A DNA stretch of 13,871 bases from Eubacteriales bacterium (GTDB lineage: Bacteria > Bacillota > Clostridia > Lachnospirales > Lachnospiraceae): the NCBI GenBank assembly GCA_030536565.1, contig JAUNPT010000025.1:1-13871 (forward strand), read 5' to 3'. Positions 1 to 8,039 of the stretch are shown one piece after another. Below the pieces are notes generated by a model. That model did not search any database. It was not told the origin of the DNA and saw nothing but the letters and a program-made list of their open reading frames with translations. Each line of letters starts with the position of its first letter. Within the stretch, counting starts at the first letter, position 1. Made by a program: the position numbers and the translations under genes.

Positions 1-690
1 AATATTATGCTTGTTTTATTGGGGACAACAAGTGGTTTTGGAACGATGTTTGCGTTCCTTATTTCTGCACAGCTTCGTGCGTATAACAGAATTTCCATAT
101 TTATTGCATATGTGTGTATTCTGGCATTTGCACTTTCAATTGACTGCTTATACAAGCATCACGTTAAGAATAATAAAAGACGGGCTTTAAGATATGTTTT
201 TGCTGGCGCCTGTTCTGTTTTATGTATATTCTCTTTATATGAGGGCTTTCCAGAGGGAGAGATACCGGATTATGAGACTAACAGTGTAAATTATTACAGT
301 GATGCAGAATTTGTTCAGAGGATTGAAGCTGAAGTTCCGGAAGCATCATCTATATTCCAGCTTCCATATCATGAATACCCAGAAGGCGGCCCGGTTAATG
401 ATATGAATGATTACCACCTTTATGTCGGATATATTCATTCCGATAAATTAAAGTGGAGTTATGGTGGTATTAAGGGAAGAAACGGTGATTCATGGAATAG
501 AAATGCTGCAGCATTAGAACCGGCAGATATGGTTGCTGAGTTAAAAAAAGCTGGTTTTTCGGGAATCTATATAGATAAAAGGGCTTATACAGGGGAAGAA
601 TATAAGCAGCTGGAAGGTAAATTAAAAGAAATCACAGGTCAGGATTTCATATACAGTGATAATGGAGCGTTAAGCTTCATTAAGTTTTAA
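1..690 (+). CDS. C-terminal part of a multi-pass membrane protein, probably envelope glycan or phosphoglycerol transfer (5' end cut)
   Basis: The reading frame is open to the first base of the window, so the ATG at 7 is probably internal and the N-terminus lies outside. What is visible is two or three hydrophobic segments (about residues 1-20, 28-47 and 60-77 from that ATG). They are followed by an extracytoplasmic-looking soluble tail of about 150 residues, rich in Tyr, Asp and Glu, with motifs such as FQLPYHEYPEGG and KWSYGGIKGRNGDSW. The loop QLRAYNRISIFIAY between two membrane segments recalls large polytopic proteins of clostridial polysaccharide loci annotated as putative phosphoglycerol or sugar transferases. 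I cannot name the family with confidence. It ends 22 bases before the next gene, another polytopic membrane protein, so the two are probably co-transcribed. Function is inferred from context only. Confidence 0.5.
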   Translation, partial: NIMLVLLGTTSGFGTMFAFLISAQLRAYNRISIFIAYVCILAFALSIDCLYKHHVKNNKRRALRYVFAGACSVLCIFSLYEGFPEGEIPDYETNSVNYYSDAEFVQRIEAEVPEASSIFQLPYHEYPEGGPVNDMNDYHLYVGYIHSDKLKWSYGGIKGRNGDSWNRNAAALEPADMVAELKKAGFSGIYIDKRAYTGEEYKQLEGKLKEITGQDFIYSDNGALSFIKF

Positions 691-712
691 ATGGCATATG
701 ATGAGGTAGAGG

Positions 713-2551
713 ATGAGAGAAGGCATAGATAATGTAATAAATTGGTTCCTTGAAGAAAAGAACAGTAAGAGATTCTTAGTATTAAGCCTGCTTGCGCTGG
801 CGTATAATATACTTTTCTTTTATATTATAGCTGAGAGCGGGTTTTCTGCAGATGATGTATATAATTCACAGTCAGGTTTTATGGCATATGTGCAGAATGG
901 AAATGTATGGTCACTGACAGACCGGATATTTAAAGAATGGCTTGAGGCAGGGAGATTTTTTCCTTTCGCAAACTATACATATATCTTGTTTTATTTTGTA
1001 CAATCAAGGCTGGCGTATAAATTACTTATAATACTTTCAGTGTTCATCTGTATATTTTTATTTGGCAAATGTGTAGAAAAGCTTACTGGTTCAAAAATCA
1101 CAGGCATTGCCGTGTTTGCAGTGTTTCCAATGTGTATCCAGCTTACAGGGGATTATGACAGCGCCCTCTACTGTTTTCATATGTTGGTTCAGATGACATT
1201 TATATGGTCGCTGTTATCACTGCTGTGTGTTATGAAGGCTATAGACAAACACAGAGAAAAACAGGCAGGCGGCAGAGGCAGGGGGATAATAGTTTATTAT
1301 GTGCTTAGTGGGATATTTTTGTTTATGTCACTGGGAACTTATGAAACGGCATTTGTACTGTTTGCGTTTGAGTGTCTGGCAGTCTGGGGTTACACAGGTG
1401 GATTCTTTAAAGCTTGCAGGGCGCTTATCCCCGATTTTGTTATGTATGGTCTGGCATGTATTATAAATATTGTTGTAAGAAGCAATATTCAAAGTGTTGG
1501 CTATGATGGAATTACAATAAATCTCAATATTAAAGAAGTGCTTGTTACTTTTGCTAAACAGGTGGCGGGAACACTGCCTTCACTTCGATTGTTACACAGT
1601 ATTGCAGGTGGCAGTCCGTTATATGGAAAAAGAGAGCTTATTGGAGCACTGAGAATATCTGATATTTTTATGGTAATCTTATATGTTATAATAATTGTTA
1701 TAGCTGTTAAGATGCTATATAAGAATATAGATAAAATAAAAAACCTTTCCTATATGGCTGCTGGGGGAATAGCGCTGCTTACATTACCGGCACTGTTAAT
1801 TTCAATTACAGCAAAGTATCAGAATGAATTAACATGGGGAACAAGTCACTTGTCAGCATTTGTACAGAGCTTCGGTCTGGCAGGTGTTGTGACTGCGCTT
1901 GCCGCGGCAATGCTTAAAAAAACAGGAAAGAGAGCTGCTAATGCAATTATAGCGACAGCTCTTATTATTGGTATTCCAGTATTGCTTTTACAGCAGATGG
2001 ATTCAAGGTGTAGTGTTTATTATAAAAATTTCTCTTACAGGTATCCGATGGAGAACATAGAAAATGCCGGCAGAGCCGGAGTGTTTGAAGAAATACGGAC
2101 AGATGATAAGGTGATTGGGCTTTCAGGATATTATTATGACACAATATCAGGATATGAACTATATACAAAAGCGGCAAAAAGAGAAATTCAGATTGATGCC
2201 AGAGAGCAAATGCTTGAAGAACTAAACGGATATAGCAGTACAGGTGCTATGAGTAATGATTTATTTGCAGTGAACAGCCGTGCAGATGATAAAGGCGGCG
2301 AGGTTATAGTTTCACATATAGTATCCTGCATCGTTTACAGTGCAGAAGATGATGACTATAGTATGCTTGCAGATGAAATTAAGATATATACTTCTTATAG
2401 CGGTGCTGCCTCAATAAAATATGTTGAAGGCGGTGTGCATAAAAGCATTAATGCAGATGTGTTAGAGCCAAAATATGAAAAAGATGGAAGATACATATAC
2501 GAATTTTTTGGTACTGATATAGATGTCGGCAGTATTGTTATAGGCTATTAA
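713..2551 (+). CDS. GT-C/GtrII-like integral membrane glycosyltransferase candidate
   Basis: A 612-residue polytopic membrane protein. A first membrane segment at about residues 20-40 is followed by an outside loop with an acidic pair (SADDVY, D47-D48) and then EAGRFFPFANY near residue 80. Roughly ten more hydrophobic stretches follow, to about residue 425, and then a soluble C-terminal domain of about 180 residues. An Asp pair in the first external loop followed by a GR-x-P-type motif is typical of GT-C enzymes of the GtrII (glucosyl transferase II) group, which take sugar from a polyprenyl-phosphate donor and add it to a surface glycan outside the membrane. The ATG at 713 follows GAGGT at 703-707; the ATG at 701 runs straight into a stop. 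The gene ends 10 bases before the manC promoter with no clear terminator. Donor and acceptor are unknown. The family call is moderate, and an O-antigen-polymerase-like role is an alternative. Confidence 0.6.
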   Translation: MREGIDNVINWFLEEKNSKRFLVLSLLALAYNILFFYIIAESGFSADDVYNSQSGFMAYVQNGNVWSLTDRIFKEWLEAGRFFPFANYTYILFYFVQSRLAYKLLIILSVFICIFLFGKCVEKLTGSKITGIAVFAVFPMCIQLTGDYDSALYCFHMLVQMTFIWSLLSLLCVMKAIDKHREKQAGGRGRGIIVYYVLSGIFLFMSLGTYETAFVLFAFECLAVWGYTGGFFKACRALIPDFVMYGLACIINIVVRSNIQSVGYDGITINLNIKEVLVTFAKQVAGTLPSLRLLHSIAGGSPLYGKRELIGALRISDIFMVILYVIIIVIAVKMLYKNIDKIKNLSYMAAGGIALLTLPALLISITAKYQNELTWGTSHLSAFVQSFGLAGVVTALAAAMLKKTGKRAANAIIATALIIGIPVLLLQQMDSRCSVYYKNFSYRYPMENIENAGRAGVFEEIRTDDKVIGLSGYYYDTISGYELYTKAAKREIQIDAREQMLEELNGYSSTGAMSNDLFAVNSRADDKGGEVIVSHIVSCIVYSAEDDDYSMLADEIKIYTSYSGAASIKYVEGGVHKSINADVLEPKYEKDGRYIYEFFGTDIDVGSIVIGY

Positions 2552-2560
2552 TATGCTTCG

Positions 2561-2589
2561 TTGACAAATAAAAATAATAAATGTATAAT
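2561..2589 (+). promoter_or_regulatory. Consensus sigma-A promoter for manC operon
   Basis: TTGACA at 2561-2566, a 17-base spacer and TATAAT at 2584-2589: both hexamers match the sigma-70/sigma-A consensus perfectly. Transcription would start near 2596, giving a leader of about 80 bases before manC. No convincing terminator separates it from the preceding gene, so read-through is also possible. Confidence 0.85.
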
Positions 2590-2662
2590 CACGCTTAGTT
2601 GATAGAAATGGAATGTCACTATGAAGATGTATAGATTAGCAGGTGGCAAATCTTTGTCAAAC

Positions 2663-2668
2663 AAGGAG
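2663..2668 (+). promoter_or_regulatory. Ribosome binding site of manC
   Basis: AAGGAG lies 8 bases before the ATG at 2677, a near-ideal Shine-Dalgarno site that fixes the manC start. Confidence 0.8.
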
Positions 2669-2676
2669 AAAAGAAT

Positions 2677-3747
2677 ATGAAAAGAACCGCATTAATTATG
2701 GCTGGCGGAAAAGGAGAAAGATTCTGGCCAAGAAGCCGGGTATCACTTCCAAAACAGTTTTTATCCCTTACAGATGATGGAAAGACTATGATTCAGTTGA
2801 CAGTGGAAAGAATAAGTCCTATTGTTGACATTACTGATGTATATATTGCTACAAATAAGAATTATAAGGAACTGGTAAAACAGCAGCTGCCAGGAATCCC
2901 TGAAGAAAATATCCTGTGTGAACCAGTGGGAAGAAACACTGCACCATGTATAGGCTTAGGAGCAGCTCATATTGCAAGAAAATATGATGATGCAGCTATG
3001 ATAGTGCTGGCTTCAGACCACCTTATTAAGAATAATGAAATTTTTACAGAAACATTTAAAGAAGCCTGTGATGTGGCAGAAAAAGGAGCAAATCTTGTTA
3101 CTATTGGTATTACGCCAAACTATCCGGAAACAGGCTATGGTTATATAAAATACGATGGCAGCAGCAGAGATGGGAATGCATTTCAGGTAGAAAAGTTTGT
3201 TGAAAAACCAGTTCTTGAGGTTGCCAAAGAATATCTGGCAGATGGACATTACCTTTGGAATAGTGGAATGTTTGTATGGAAGGTATCTACAATCCTTGAT
3301 AATTTCAAGAAGCTGCTTCCAGAGTCTTATGAGGCTCTTATGAAAATTAAAGATTCAGTAGGTGGTTCTAATGAAGAAGCTGTACTTAATACTGAATTTA
3401 TGAACCTTGAAGCAGAGTCAGTAGATTATGCAATCATGGAAAAAGCTGATAATATTTATATACTGCCAGGCAATTTTGGCTGGGACGATATTGGCTCATG
3501 GCTTGCAGTTGGCAGAATAAAGAAGACAGATGAAGATAATAATGTTGTTAATGGTAATGTAGTTGCTGTTAATACAAAAAACTGTGTAATCGAAGGTGGA
3601 GAAAAGCTTATAGCAACAGTTGGCCTTAGAGATATGGTTGTGGTAGATACACCAGATGCCACATTGATTTCAACTAAAGAGAATGCAGGAGAGATTAAGA
3701 AGGTCCTTGCAGCTCTTAGAGAATCAGGAAGAAATAAGTATTTATAA
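2677..3747 (+). CDS. manC: Mannose-1-phosphate guanylyltransferase (GDP-mannose pyrophosphorylase)
   Basis: Cytoplasmic enzyme joining mannose-1-phosphate and GTP to give GDP-mannose and pyrophosphate. The N-terminus carries the nucleotidyltransferase signature GGKGERFWPRSR (residues 10-21) and PKQF (25-28). Further in are LASDH near residue 110, FVEKP near 174 and WNSGMF near 193, all characteristic of the mannose-1-phosphate guanylyltransferase family. At 356 residues it is the short monofunctional form and lacks the phosphomannose isomerase domain found in the long type II enzymes, so mannose-6-phosphate isomerase and phosphomannomutase must be encoded elsewhere. It is the first gene of its operon, and gmd, which uses its product, begins 13 bases after its stop. 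Family assignment is very secure; that the product feeds a surface glycan is inferred from the neighbours. Confidence 0.95.
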   Translation: MKRTALIMAGGKGERFWPRSRVSLPKQFLSLTDDGKTMIQLTVERISPIVDITDVYIATNKNYKELVKQQLPGIPEENILCEPVGRNTAPCIGLGAAHIARKYDDAAMIVLASDHLIKNNEIFTETFKEACDVAEKGANLVTIGITPNYPETGYGYIKYDGSSRDGNAFQVEKFVEKPVLEVAKEYLADGHYLWNSGMFVWKVSTILDNFKKLLPESYEALMKIKDSVGGSNEEAVLNTEFMNLEAESVDYAIMEKADNIYILPGNFGWDDIGSWLAVGRIKKTDEDNNVVNGNVVAVNTKNCVIEGGEKLIATVGLRDMVVVDTPDATLISTKENAGEIKKVLAALRESGRNKYL

Positions 3748-3748
3748 T

Positions 3749-3754
3749 AAGGAG
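3749..3754 (+). promoter_or_regulatory. Ribosome binding site that decides the gmd start
   Basis: AAGGAG lies 6 bases before the ATG at 3761. The reading frame stays open upstream to 3683 inside manC, but only the ATG at 3761 has this site and gives the canonical Gmd N-terminus MKNALITGITGQDG. Confidence 0.8.
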
Positions 3755-3760
3755 ATTAAA

Positions 3761-4792
3761 ATGAAAAACGCATTAATTACAGGTATTACAGGTCAGGACG
3801 GTTCATACTTAGCAGAGCTTTTGCTTGAAAAGGGCTATAATGTATATGGCCTTATGAGAAGGAAAAGTGTTGTAGATTATGGCAATGTAGAACATATTAA
3901 GGATAAGATTAAGTTTATATATGCTGATATGCAGGATATCGTTTCTCTTATGACAGCTATGAAGATTTCACAGGCAGACGAGGTATATAACCTGGCTGCC
4001 CAGTCATTTGTTGCAACTTCATGGGATACACCATGTACAACAGCAGATATTGATGCAATTGGTGTAACTAATATGCTTGAAGCAATTCGTGCAGTTAAGC
4101 CGGAATGCAGATTCTATCAGGCATCTACATCAGAAATGTTTGGTAAGGTGCAGGCTATTCCTCAGACAGAGGAAACACCATTCTATCCAAGAAGCCCATA
4201 TGGAGTTGCTAAGTTATATGGACACTGGATTACTAAGAATTATAGAGAAAGCTATGATATGTATGCATGTTCTGGTATTCTGTTCAATCATGAAAGTGAG
4301 AGAAGAGGACTTGAATTTGTAACAAGAAAGATTACTAATGCTGTAGCTAAGATTAAGCTTGGTGTTCAGGACCATGTTGAACTTGGTAATTTAGATGCTA
4401 AGCGTGACTGGGGTCATTCTAAGGACTATGTTAAGGCTATGTGGTTATTATTACAGCAGGATACACCAGATGATTATGTTATTGCTACTAATGAAACAAG
4501 GACAGTTAGAGAATTTGCAAAGACAGCATTTGCAGCAGCTGGAATTGAAGTTGAGTTTGAAGGCGAGGGCGTTAACGAAGTTGGTAAGGATAAGGCTACT
4601 GGCAAGGTGTTAGTTAAGGTTAATCCACAGTTCTTCAGACCAGCAGAGGTAGAGTTACTTATTGGCAACCCGGCTAAGGCAGAATCAAAGCTTGGCTGGA
4701 AGAGAGAAATCAGTTTCCAGGAATTGGTTGAAAGAATGGTTAAGAATGATCTTGCAATAGTTGAAAGAGAAATTAAGGTACAGAATCTGTAA
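3761..4792 (+). CDS. gmd: GDP-mannose 4,6-dehydratase
   Basis: Extended short-chain dehydrogenase that converts GDP-D-mannose to GDP-4-keto-6-deoxy-D-mannose with an internally recycled NADP cofactor. In the 343-residue protein the Rossmann motif GITGQDG is at residues 8-14. Catalytic Thr123 and Glu125 sit in STSEMFG, and Tyr147 and Lys151 in SPYGVAK. NHESERRGLEFVTRKIT and KRDWGHSKDYV are hallmark Gmd segments. It follows manC closely, so substrate supply and use are coupled. Codon use is distinctive: by hand count about 18 of 21 Ile codons are ATT, and Lys is mostly AAG, a pattern usual for highly expressed genes. Downstream, rmd is much richer in ATA. Its product is a branch point for D-rhamnose, L-fucose and others; the adjacent reductase points to D-rhamnose. 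Confidence 0.95.
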   Translation: MKNALITGITGQDGSYLAELLLEKGYNVYGLMRRKSVVDYGNVEHIKDKIKFIYADMQDIVSLMTAMKISQADEVYNLAAQSFVATSWDTPCTTADIDAIGVTNMLEAIRAVKPECRFYQASTSEMFGKVQAIPQTEETPFYPRSPYGVAKLYGHWITKNYRESYDMYACSGILFNHESERRGLEFVTRKITNAVAKIKLGVQDHVELGNLDAKRDWGHSKDYVKAMWLLLQQDTPDDYVIATNETRTVREFAKTAFAAAGIEVEFEGEGVNEVGKDKATGKVLVKVNPQFFRPAEVELLIGNPAKAESKLGWKREISFQELVERMVKNDLAIVEREIKVQNL

Positions 4793-4811
4793 GAGTGTGC
4801 AAAATAGAGGC

Positions 4812-4848
4812 GGGGCAATGCAGTGATGTGTTGTCCCTTTATTTGATT
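4812..4848 (+). terminator. Intrinsic terminator or attenuator between gmd and rmd
   Basis: Bases 4812-4822 pair with 4827-4837 in an 11-bp stem (three G-U pairs; outer part GGGGCAA with TTGTCCC) closed by a GTGA tetraloop of the GNRA type. TTTATTTGATT follows directly. The U-tract is imperfect and no promoter is evident before rmd, so partial termination that lowers rmd-wzx-licD expression is more likely than a full stop. Confidence 0.6.
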
Positions 4849-4873
4849 ATAGGTAATTAATTGGAGGGTGCAT

Positions 4874-5809
4874 ATGAAGGCATTGGTAATTGGTGGCGGT
4901 GGGTTTGTAGGAACCTACCTTGTAAATCATCTGGCAGATGAGCTTGGAATGGAAACAGCAGTAACTAAGACAGAAAAAGAGCAGTTGTCGCTTACTAACG
5001 CAAAGATATATAACATGGATATACTGGAAAAGGAGCAGATAGGTGCTGTCCTTAATGAGTTTAGACCGGATTATATACTTCACCTGGCAGCACAGTCATC
5101 TGTTGCGTATTCATGGAAGAACCCGGGGCTTACTATAGACGTTAATGTTAAAGGAAGTGTAAATGTTCTTGATTCCATAAGGGAGCTTGATTACAAACCA
5201 AGAGTACTTCTTATTGGCTCAGGCGAAGAATATGGACATATAAAAGAGGGGGAATGCCCGATTATAGAGGATACAGTCCTTCGTCCGGGTAATATATATG
5301 CGGCAACAAAATCATGCCAGAATATGATTGGGGCAATTTACGCTAAGGCATATGATTTGGATATTATGATGGTAAGGGCATTTAATCATATTGGCCCTAA
5401 TCAGGCACCGATGTTTGTTGTTGCCGATTTCTGCAAACAGGTAGCGGAAATTGAAAAAGGAGATAGAGAACCGGTAATGTATGTTGGAAACCTTAGTGCA
5501 AAGAGAGATTTTACAGATGTAAGAGATGTCGTTCGTGCATATGGTATGCTTGTTCAGAGAGGAAAGCGTGGAGAAACATATAATGTTGGTACTGGACATG
5601 CAGTTGCAATTCAGGAGATATTGGATAAGATAATAGGTATGTCAGACAGAAAGATAGATGTTAAGGTGGATCCAAACAAGCTTCGTCCGGTTGATGTGCC
5701 AATAATAGAGCCAAATATCAGTAAAATCAATGAGTGTGTAGGCTGGAGCCCTGAAATAAGTATTGACCAGACTTTGGAAGAAACATTGGATTATTGGAGA
5801 AGGCAGTAA
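4874..5809 (+). CDS. rmd: GDP-6-deoxy-D-mannose reductase (GDP-D-rhamnose forming)
   Basis: NAD(P)H-dependent extended short-chain dehydrogenase expected to reduce the 4-keto group of Gmd's product to give GDP-D-rhamnose. In the 311-residue protein the dinucleotide-binding motif GGGGFVG is at residues 7-13, Ser116 in GSGEEYG, and the catalytic Tyr142/Lys146 pair in YAATK. NHIGPNQ, SAKRDFTDVRDV and DPNKLRPVDVP match the Rmd group. GDP-L-fucose synthase (Fcl) is the main alternative; its characteristic segments are not seen, and an epimerase step looks unlikely. The ATG at 4874 is chosen because GGAGG at 4863-4867 sits 6 bases before it; the in-frame GTG at 4868 would touch that site. It is separated from gmd by a terminator-like hairpin. 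Family is secure, exact stereochemistry of the product less so. Confidence 0.82.
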   Translation: MKALVIGGGGFVGTYLVNHLADELGMETAVTKTEKEQLSLTNAKIYNMDILEKEQIGAVLNEFRPDYILHLAAQSSVAYSWKNPGLTIDVNVKGSVNVLDSIRELDYKPRVLLIGSGEEYGHIKEGECPIIEDTVLRPGNIYAATKSCQNMIGAIYAKAYDLDIMMVRAFNHIGPNQAPMFVVADFCKQVAEIEKGDREPVMYVGNLSAKRDFTDVRDVVRAYGMLVQRGKRGETYNVGTGHAVAIQEILDKIIGMSDRKIDVKVDPNKLRPVDVPIIEPNISKINECVGWSPEISIDQTLEETLDYWRRQ

Positions 5810-5845
5810 TTAGAAAATGAAAAATTGTTAGCGACGCAGGAGATA

Positions 5846-7081
5846 ATGAAATTGGGAAAATTAAAAGACAGGATACTTCATATAGCATCAGATCTTATAT
5901 ACAGCATTGCAGCGTTAGTGATACTAAATGGGGTAATCCAGCTGGTGGTGTATCCGTATCTTACTAAAAAAATGGGAGCAGACAGCTTTGGAACAGTCTT
6001 GTATATGTTGTCAGTAGTTTCCATTATGGCATCGACATTTGGAACAGCTGCAAATTATTCCAGAATGATGTCACAGACAAAACGAAAGGTGACAAATGGA
6101 GATTACAATATATTCCTTTTGGCAGTGTATGGATTAAGCATTGTAGTAGCGGCAGCTGCATTACTTGTTTTGGGTAATTTTTCGGCGGTTCAGTTTATAT
6201 CATTGTCAATATTGATTATTGTGAGTGTGGCAAGATATTATGGAGATGTGGATTTTAGATTATCCCTTAATTATAAAGGTTATTTTGTATACTACGTATG
6301 TATTTCTGCAGGCTATCTTATAGGTTTGTTTATCTATAATCTTACTAAATCATGGGGAATAGTATTTATCCTTGGAGAAACATTGTGTCTTGTGTATGTA
6401 AAACTAAAGGGAACTATATGGAACAAGCCATTGTTTAATAGGTCAGAATGCTTTTTTGAGAATATCAAGTCAATGATTGTTCTGTCAGGGGCAGAACTGA
6501 TTGGCGCTGTAATACTTAACGCAGACCGCGTCCTGATTAGGATAATAATAGATGGAGCATCTGTAACTATATTCTATACGGCTTCAATTGTTGGAAAAAT
6601 CATAGCGCTTTTGACAGTTCCGCTGAATGGGGTGTTAATAGGATACCTTGCAAGATATAAGGGAAGGTTTACATCAAAAAAATTTCTTGGGATTACTGGC
6701 GTTTCGGTTGTAATAGGGATTGCATTTACAATGTTTTGCACCGGAGCTTCATACATATACGTTAAACTAATGTATCCGGAGGTATATGAACTTGCAAAGC
6801 CATTTTTCCTGCTTGCAAATGCAGGGCAGATACTTTACTTTATATCAAATACGATGATGGTTGTTCTGCTGCGATTTACAAGTGAAAAGATACAGCTGTA
6901 TATTAATATTCTCTACGCTATATCATTTGCTGTTGTTGTCGTTCCGATGACATATGTATGGAAATTGCATGGAATTGCATATTCACTGCTTATTATAAAT
7001 GCCATGAAGTTTATTCTGGTTGCTGTAATTGGAACATATTATTGTGGCAGGACAAATGTTGAAATTATTACAGAAGATTAG
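5846..7081 (+). CDS. wzx: Wzx-type polysaccharide flippase
   Basis: A 411-residue polytopic membrane protein of the MOP/polysaccharide-transporter superfamily, expected to flip undecaprenyl-pyrophosphate-linked oligosaccharide units across the membrane. The N-terminus has the usual pattern: a short basic segment, a first helix near residues 17-35 and then YPYLTKKMGADSFGTVLY. That last motif (YPyltr-lGpe-fG in the family) is diagnostic. About twelve hydrophobic segments span the protein. I start at the ATG at 5846, with AGGAG at 5838-5842, although spacing is only 3 bases. A TTG at 5825 would add seven residues but has no good site. It lies 36 bases after rmd and is followed by licD, so the unit built with D-rhamnose is the probable cargo. 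No Wzy polymerase is evident in the window, unless one of the two upstream membrane proteins serves. Confidence 0.85.
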   Translation: MKLGKLKDRILHIASDLIYSIAALVILNGVIQLVVYPYLTKKMGADSFGTVLYMLSVVSIMASTFGTAANYSRMMSQTKRKVTNGDYNIFLLAVYGLSIVVAAAALLVLGNFSAVQFISLSILIIVSVARYYGDVDFRLSLNYKGYFVYYVCISAGYLIGLFIYNLTKSWGIVFILGETLCLVYVKLKGTIWNKPLFNRSECFFENIKSMIVLSGAELIGAVILNADRVLIRIIIDGASVTIFYTASIVGKIIALLTVPLNGVLIGYLARYKGRFTSKKFLGITGVSVVIGIAFTMFCTGASYIYVKLMYPEVYELAKPFFLLANAGQILYFISNTMMVVLLRFTSEKIQLYINILYAISFAVVVVPMTYVWKLHGIAYSLLIINAMKFILVAVIGTYYCGRTNVEIITED

Positions 7082-7096
7082 AACGGAGAGAAGATT

Positions 7097-7954
7097 GTGA
7101 ATAAAGAACAGGAAATAATTAAAGAAGTGCAGGCGGTTAATAAGATTATAATGAGAGAATTAGACCGTGTGTGCAAGAAGAACAATATCAGGTACTACTT
7201 AGACAGCGGTGCCCTGTTAGGGAGCATAAGGCATAAGGGCTTTATACCATGGGACGATGATGTGGATGTTGTATTTACAAGGGCTGAATATAACAGGTTA
7301 ATGAAGCTTCCTGAATCAGAATGGGGAGAAGCTTTTGAATTATATGATTATCATGACATAGAAAATAATGAAGTGTTTGATTATGTGTCAAGACTGTTGT
7401 ATAAGGGCGTTGAAATAAAGCATCTTATGGCTGATAAAATGGGAAAAAACAATAAGATGGCCAAATACATGGGTATAGATTTATTTATTCTGGACAATGC
7501 CTTTGAATCAGTATTAAGGCAGAAGCTTCTGCTTGCGAAGCTCATAGTTGTCTATGGTTTTGGGTTAGGACACCGTCCGGCCTTGGATTATAGTGAATAT
7601 TCAGCGGTTCAGAAGCCTGTTATATTTATATTGTCAAGAATTGGAAAATTGTTTTCTAACCAGACAATATTTGGCTGGTATGATAAAATATGTCAGAGTG
7701 CTAATAAAAAAACATCTTCATTATATTTTGTGGGGAATTATCCATTTACCGATTTGCACAGGGTAATGAAAAAGGAGTGGTATGCTGATGTTATGCCATG
7801 CCAGATTGATGATGAAGTATGGGATGGCCCAATTGGAAGACATGAATTGCTTACGACCCTTTATGGTGACTATATGCAGCTTCCGCCTGTGGAGGACAGA
7901 GCTGGGTATCATTTTGTGATTGTTAAAAAAGACAACAGGGAACGCAATAAGTAA
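7097..7954 (+). CDS. licD: LicD-family phosphotransferase
   Basis: A 285-residue protein of the LicD family, nucleotidyltransferase-fold enzymes best known for moving phosphocholine from CDP-choline onto teichoic acids or lipooligosaccharide; relatives transfer other phospho-groups to glycans. The N-terminal hallmark is clear: YYLDSGALLGSIRHKG (residues 33-48), then FIPWDDDVDV (49-58) with the metal-binding Asp cluster 53-57. The start is a GTG at 7097 with GGAGAG at 7085-7090. The gene is last in the rmd-wzx-licD group, so it probably decorates the glycan made there. There is no licA or licB nearby, but a LicC/PntC-like cytidylyltransferase lies about 3.9 kb downstream next to an ABC importer. 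The donor may therefore be CMP-2-aminoethylphosphonate rather than CDP-choline; that part is inference. Confidence 0.88.
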   Translation: MNKEQEIIKEVQAVNKIIMRELDRVCKKNNIRYYLDSGALLGSIRHKGFIPWDDDVDVVFTRAEYNRLMKLPESEWGEAFELYDYHDIENNEVFDYVSRLLYKGVEIKHLMADKMGKNNKMAKYMGIDLFILDNAFESVLRQKLLLAKLIVVYGFGLGHRPALDYSEYSAVQKPVIFILSRIGKLFSNQTIFGWYDKICQSANKKTSSLYFVGNYPFTDLHRVMKKEWYADVMPCQIDDEVWDGPIGRHELLTTLYGDYMQLPPVEDRAGYHFVIVKKDNRERNK

Positions 7955-7961
7955 ATTCTGC

Positions 7962-7990
7962 TTGCAAATGTAATAATTATGTGATAGTAT
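7962..7990 (+). promoter_or_regulatory. Promoter of the tRNA-Tyr/tRNA-Leu unit
   Basis: TTGCAA at 7962-7967, a 17-base spacer and TAGTAT at 7985-7990 (4/6 matches for each hexamer). It lies just after the licD stop and about 45 bases before the mature tRNA-Tyr 5' end. Confidence 0.55.
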
Positions 7991-8001
7991 ATCAAAATGC
8001 G

Positions 8002-8025
8002 AACGGCACAATTATATAAGCCGTT
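8002..8025 (+). other. Small inverted repeat in the tRNA leader
   Basis: AACGGC at 8002-8007 pairs perfectly with GCCGTT at 8020-8025 around a 12-base AT-rich loop. It has no T-run, so it is a poor terminator for licD. It lies in the transcribed leader just before tRNA-Tyr, where it might help 5' processing. Chance is possible. Confidence 0.3.
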
Positions 8026-8039
8026 ACTCATTGATATAT

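Noticed and set aside
2561..2660. Inverted repeat TTGACAAA (2561-2568) and TTTGTCAA (2653-2660) around the manC leader
   Set aside because: The left arm is the -35 hexamer itself and is not transcribed, and the arms are 84 bases apart. No second operator-like copy exists, so chance is the simplest reading.
4474..4818. 114-codon open frame on the - strand opposite the end of gmd
   Set aside because: It is a by-product of the strongly biased codon use of gmd; there is no start signal and no family resemblance.
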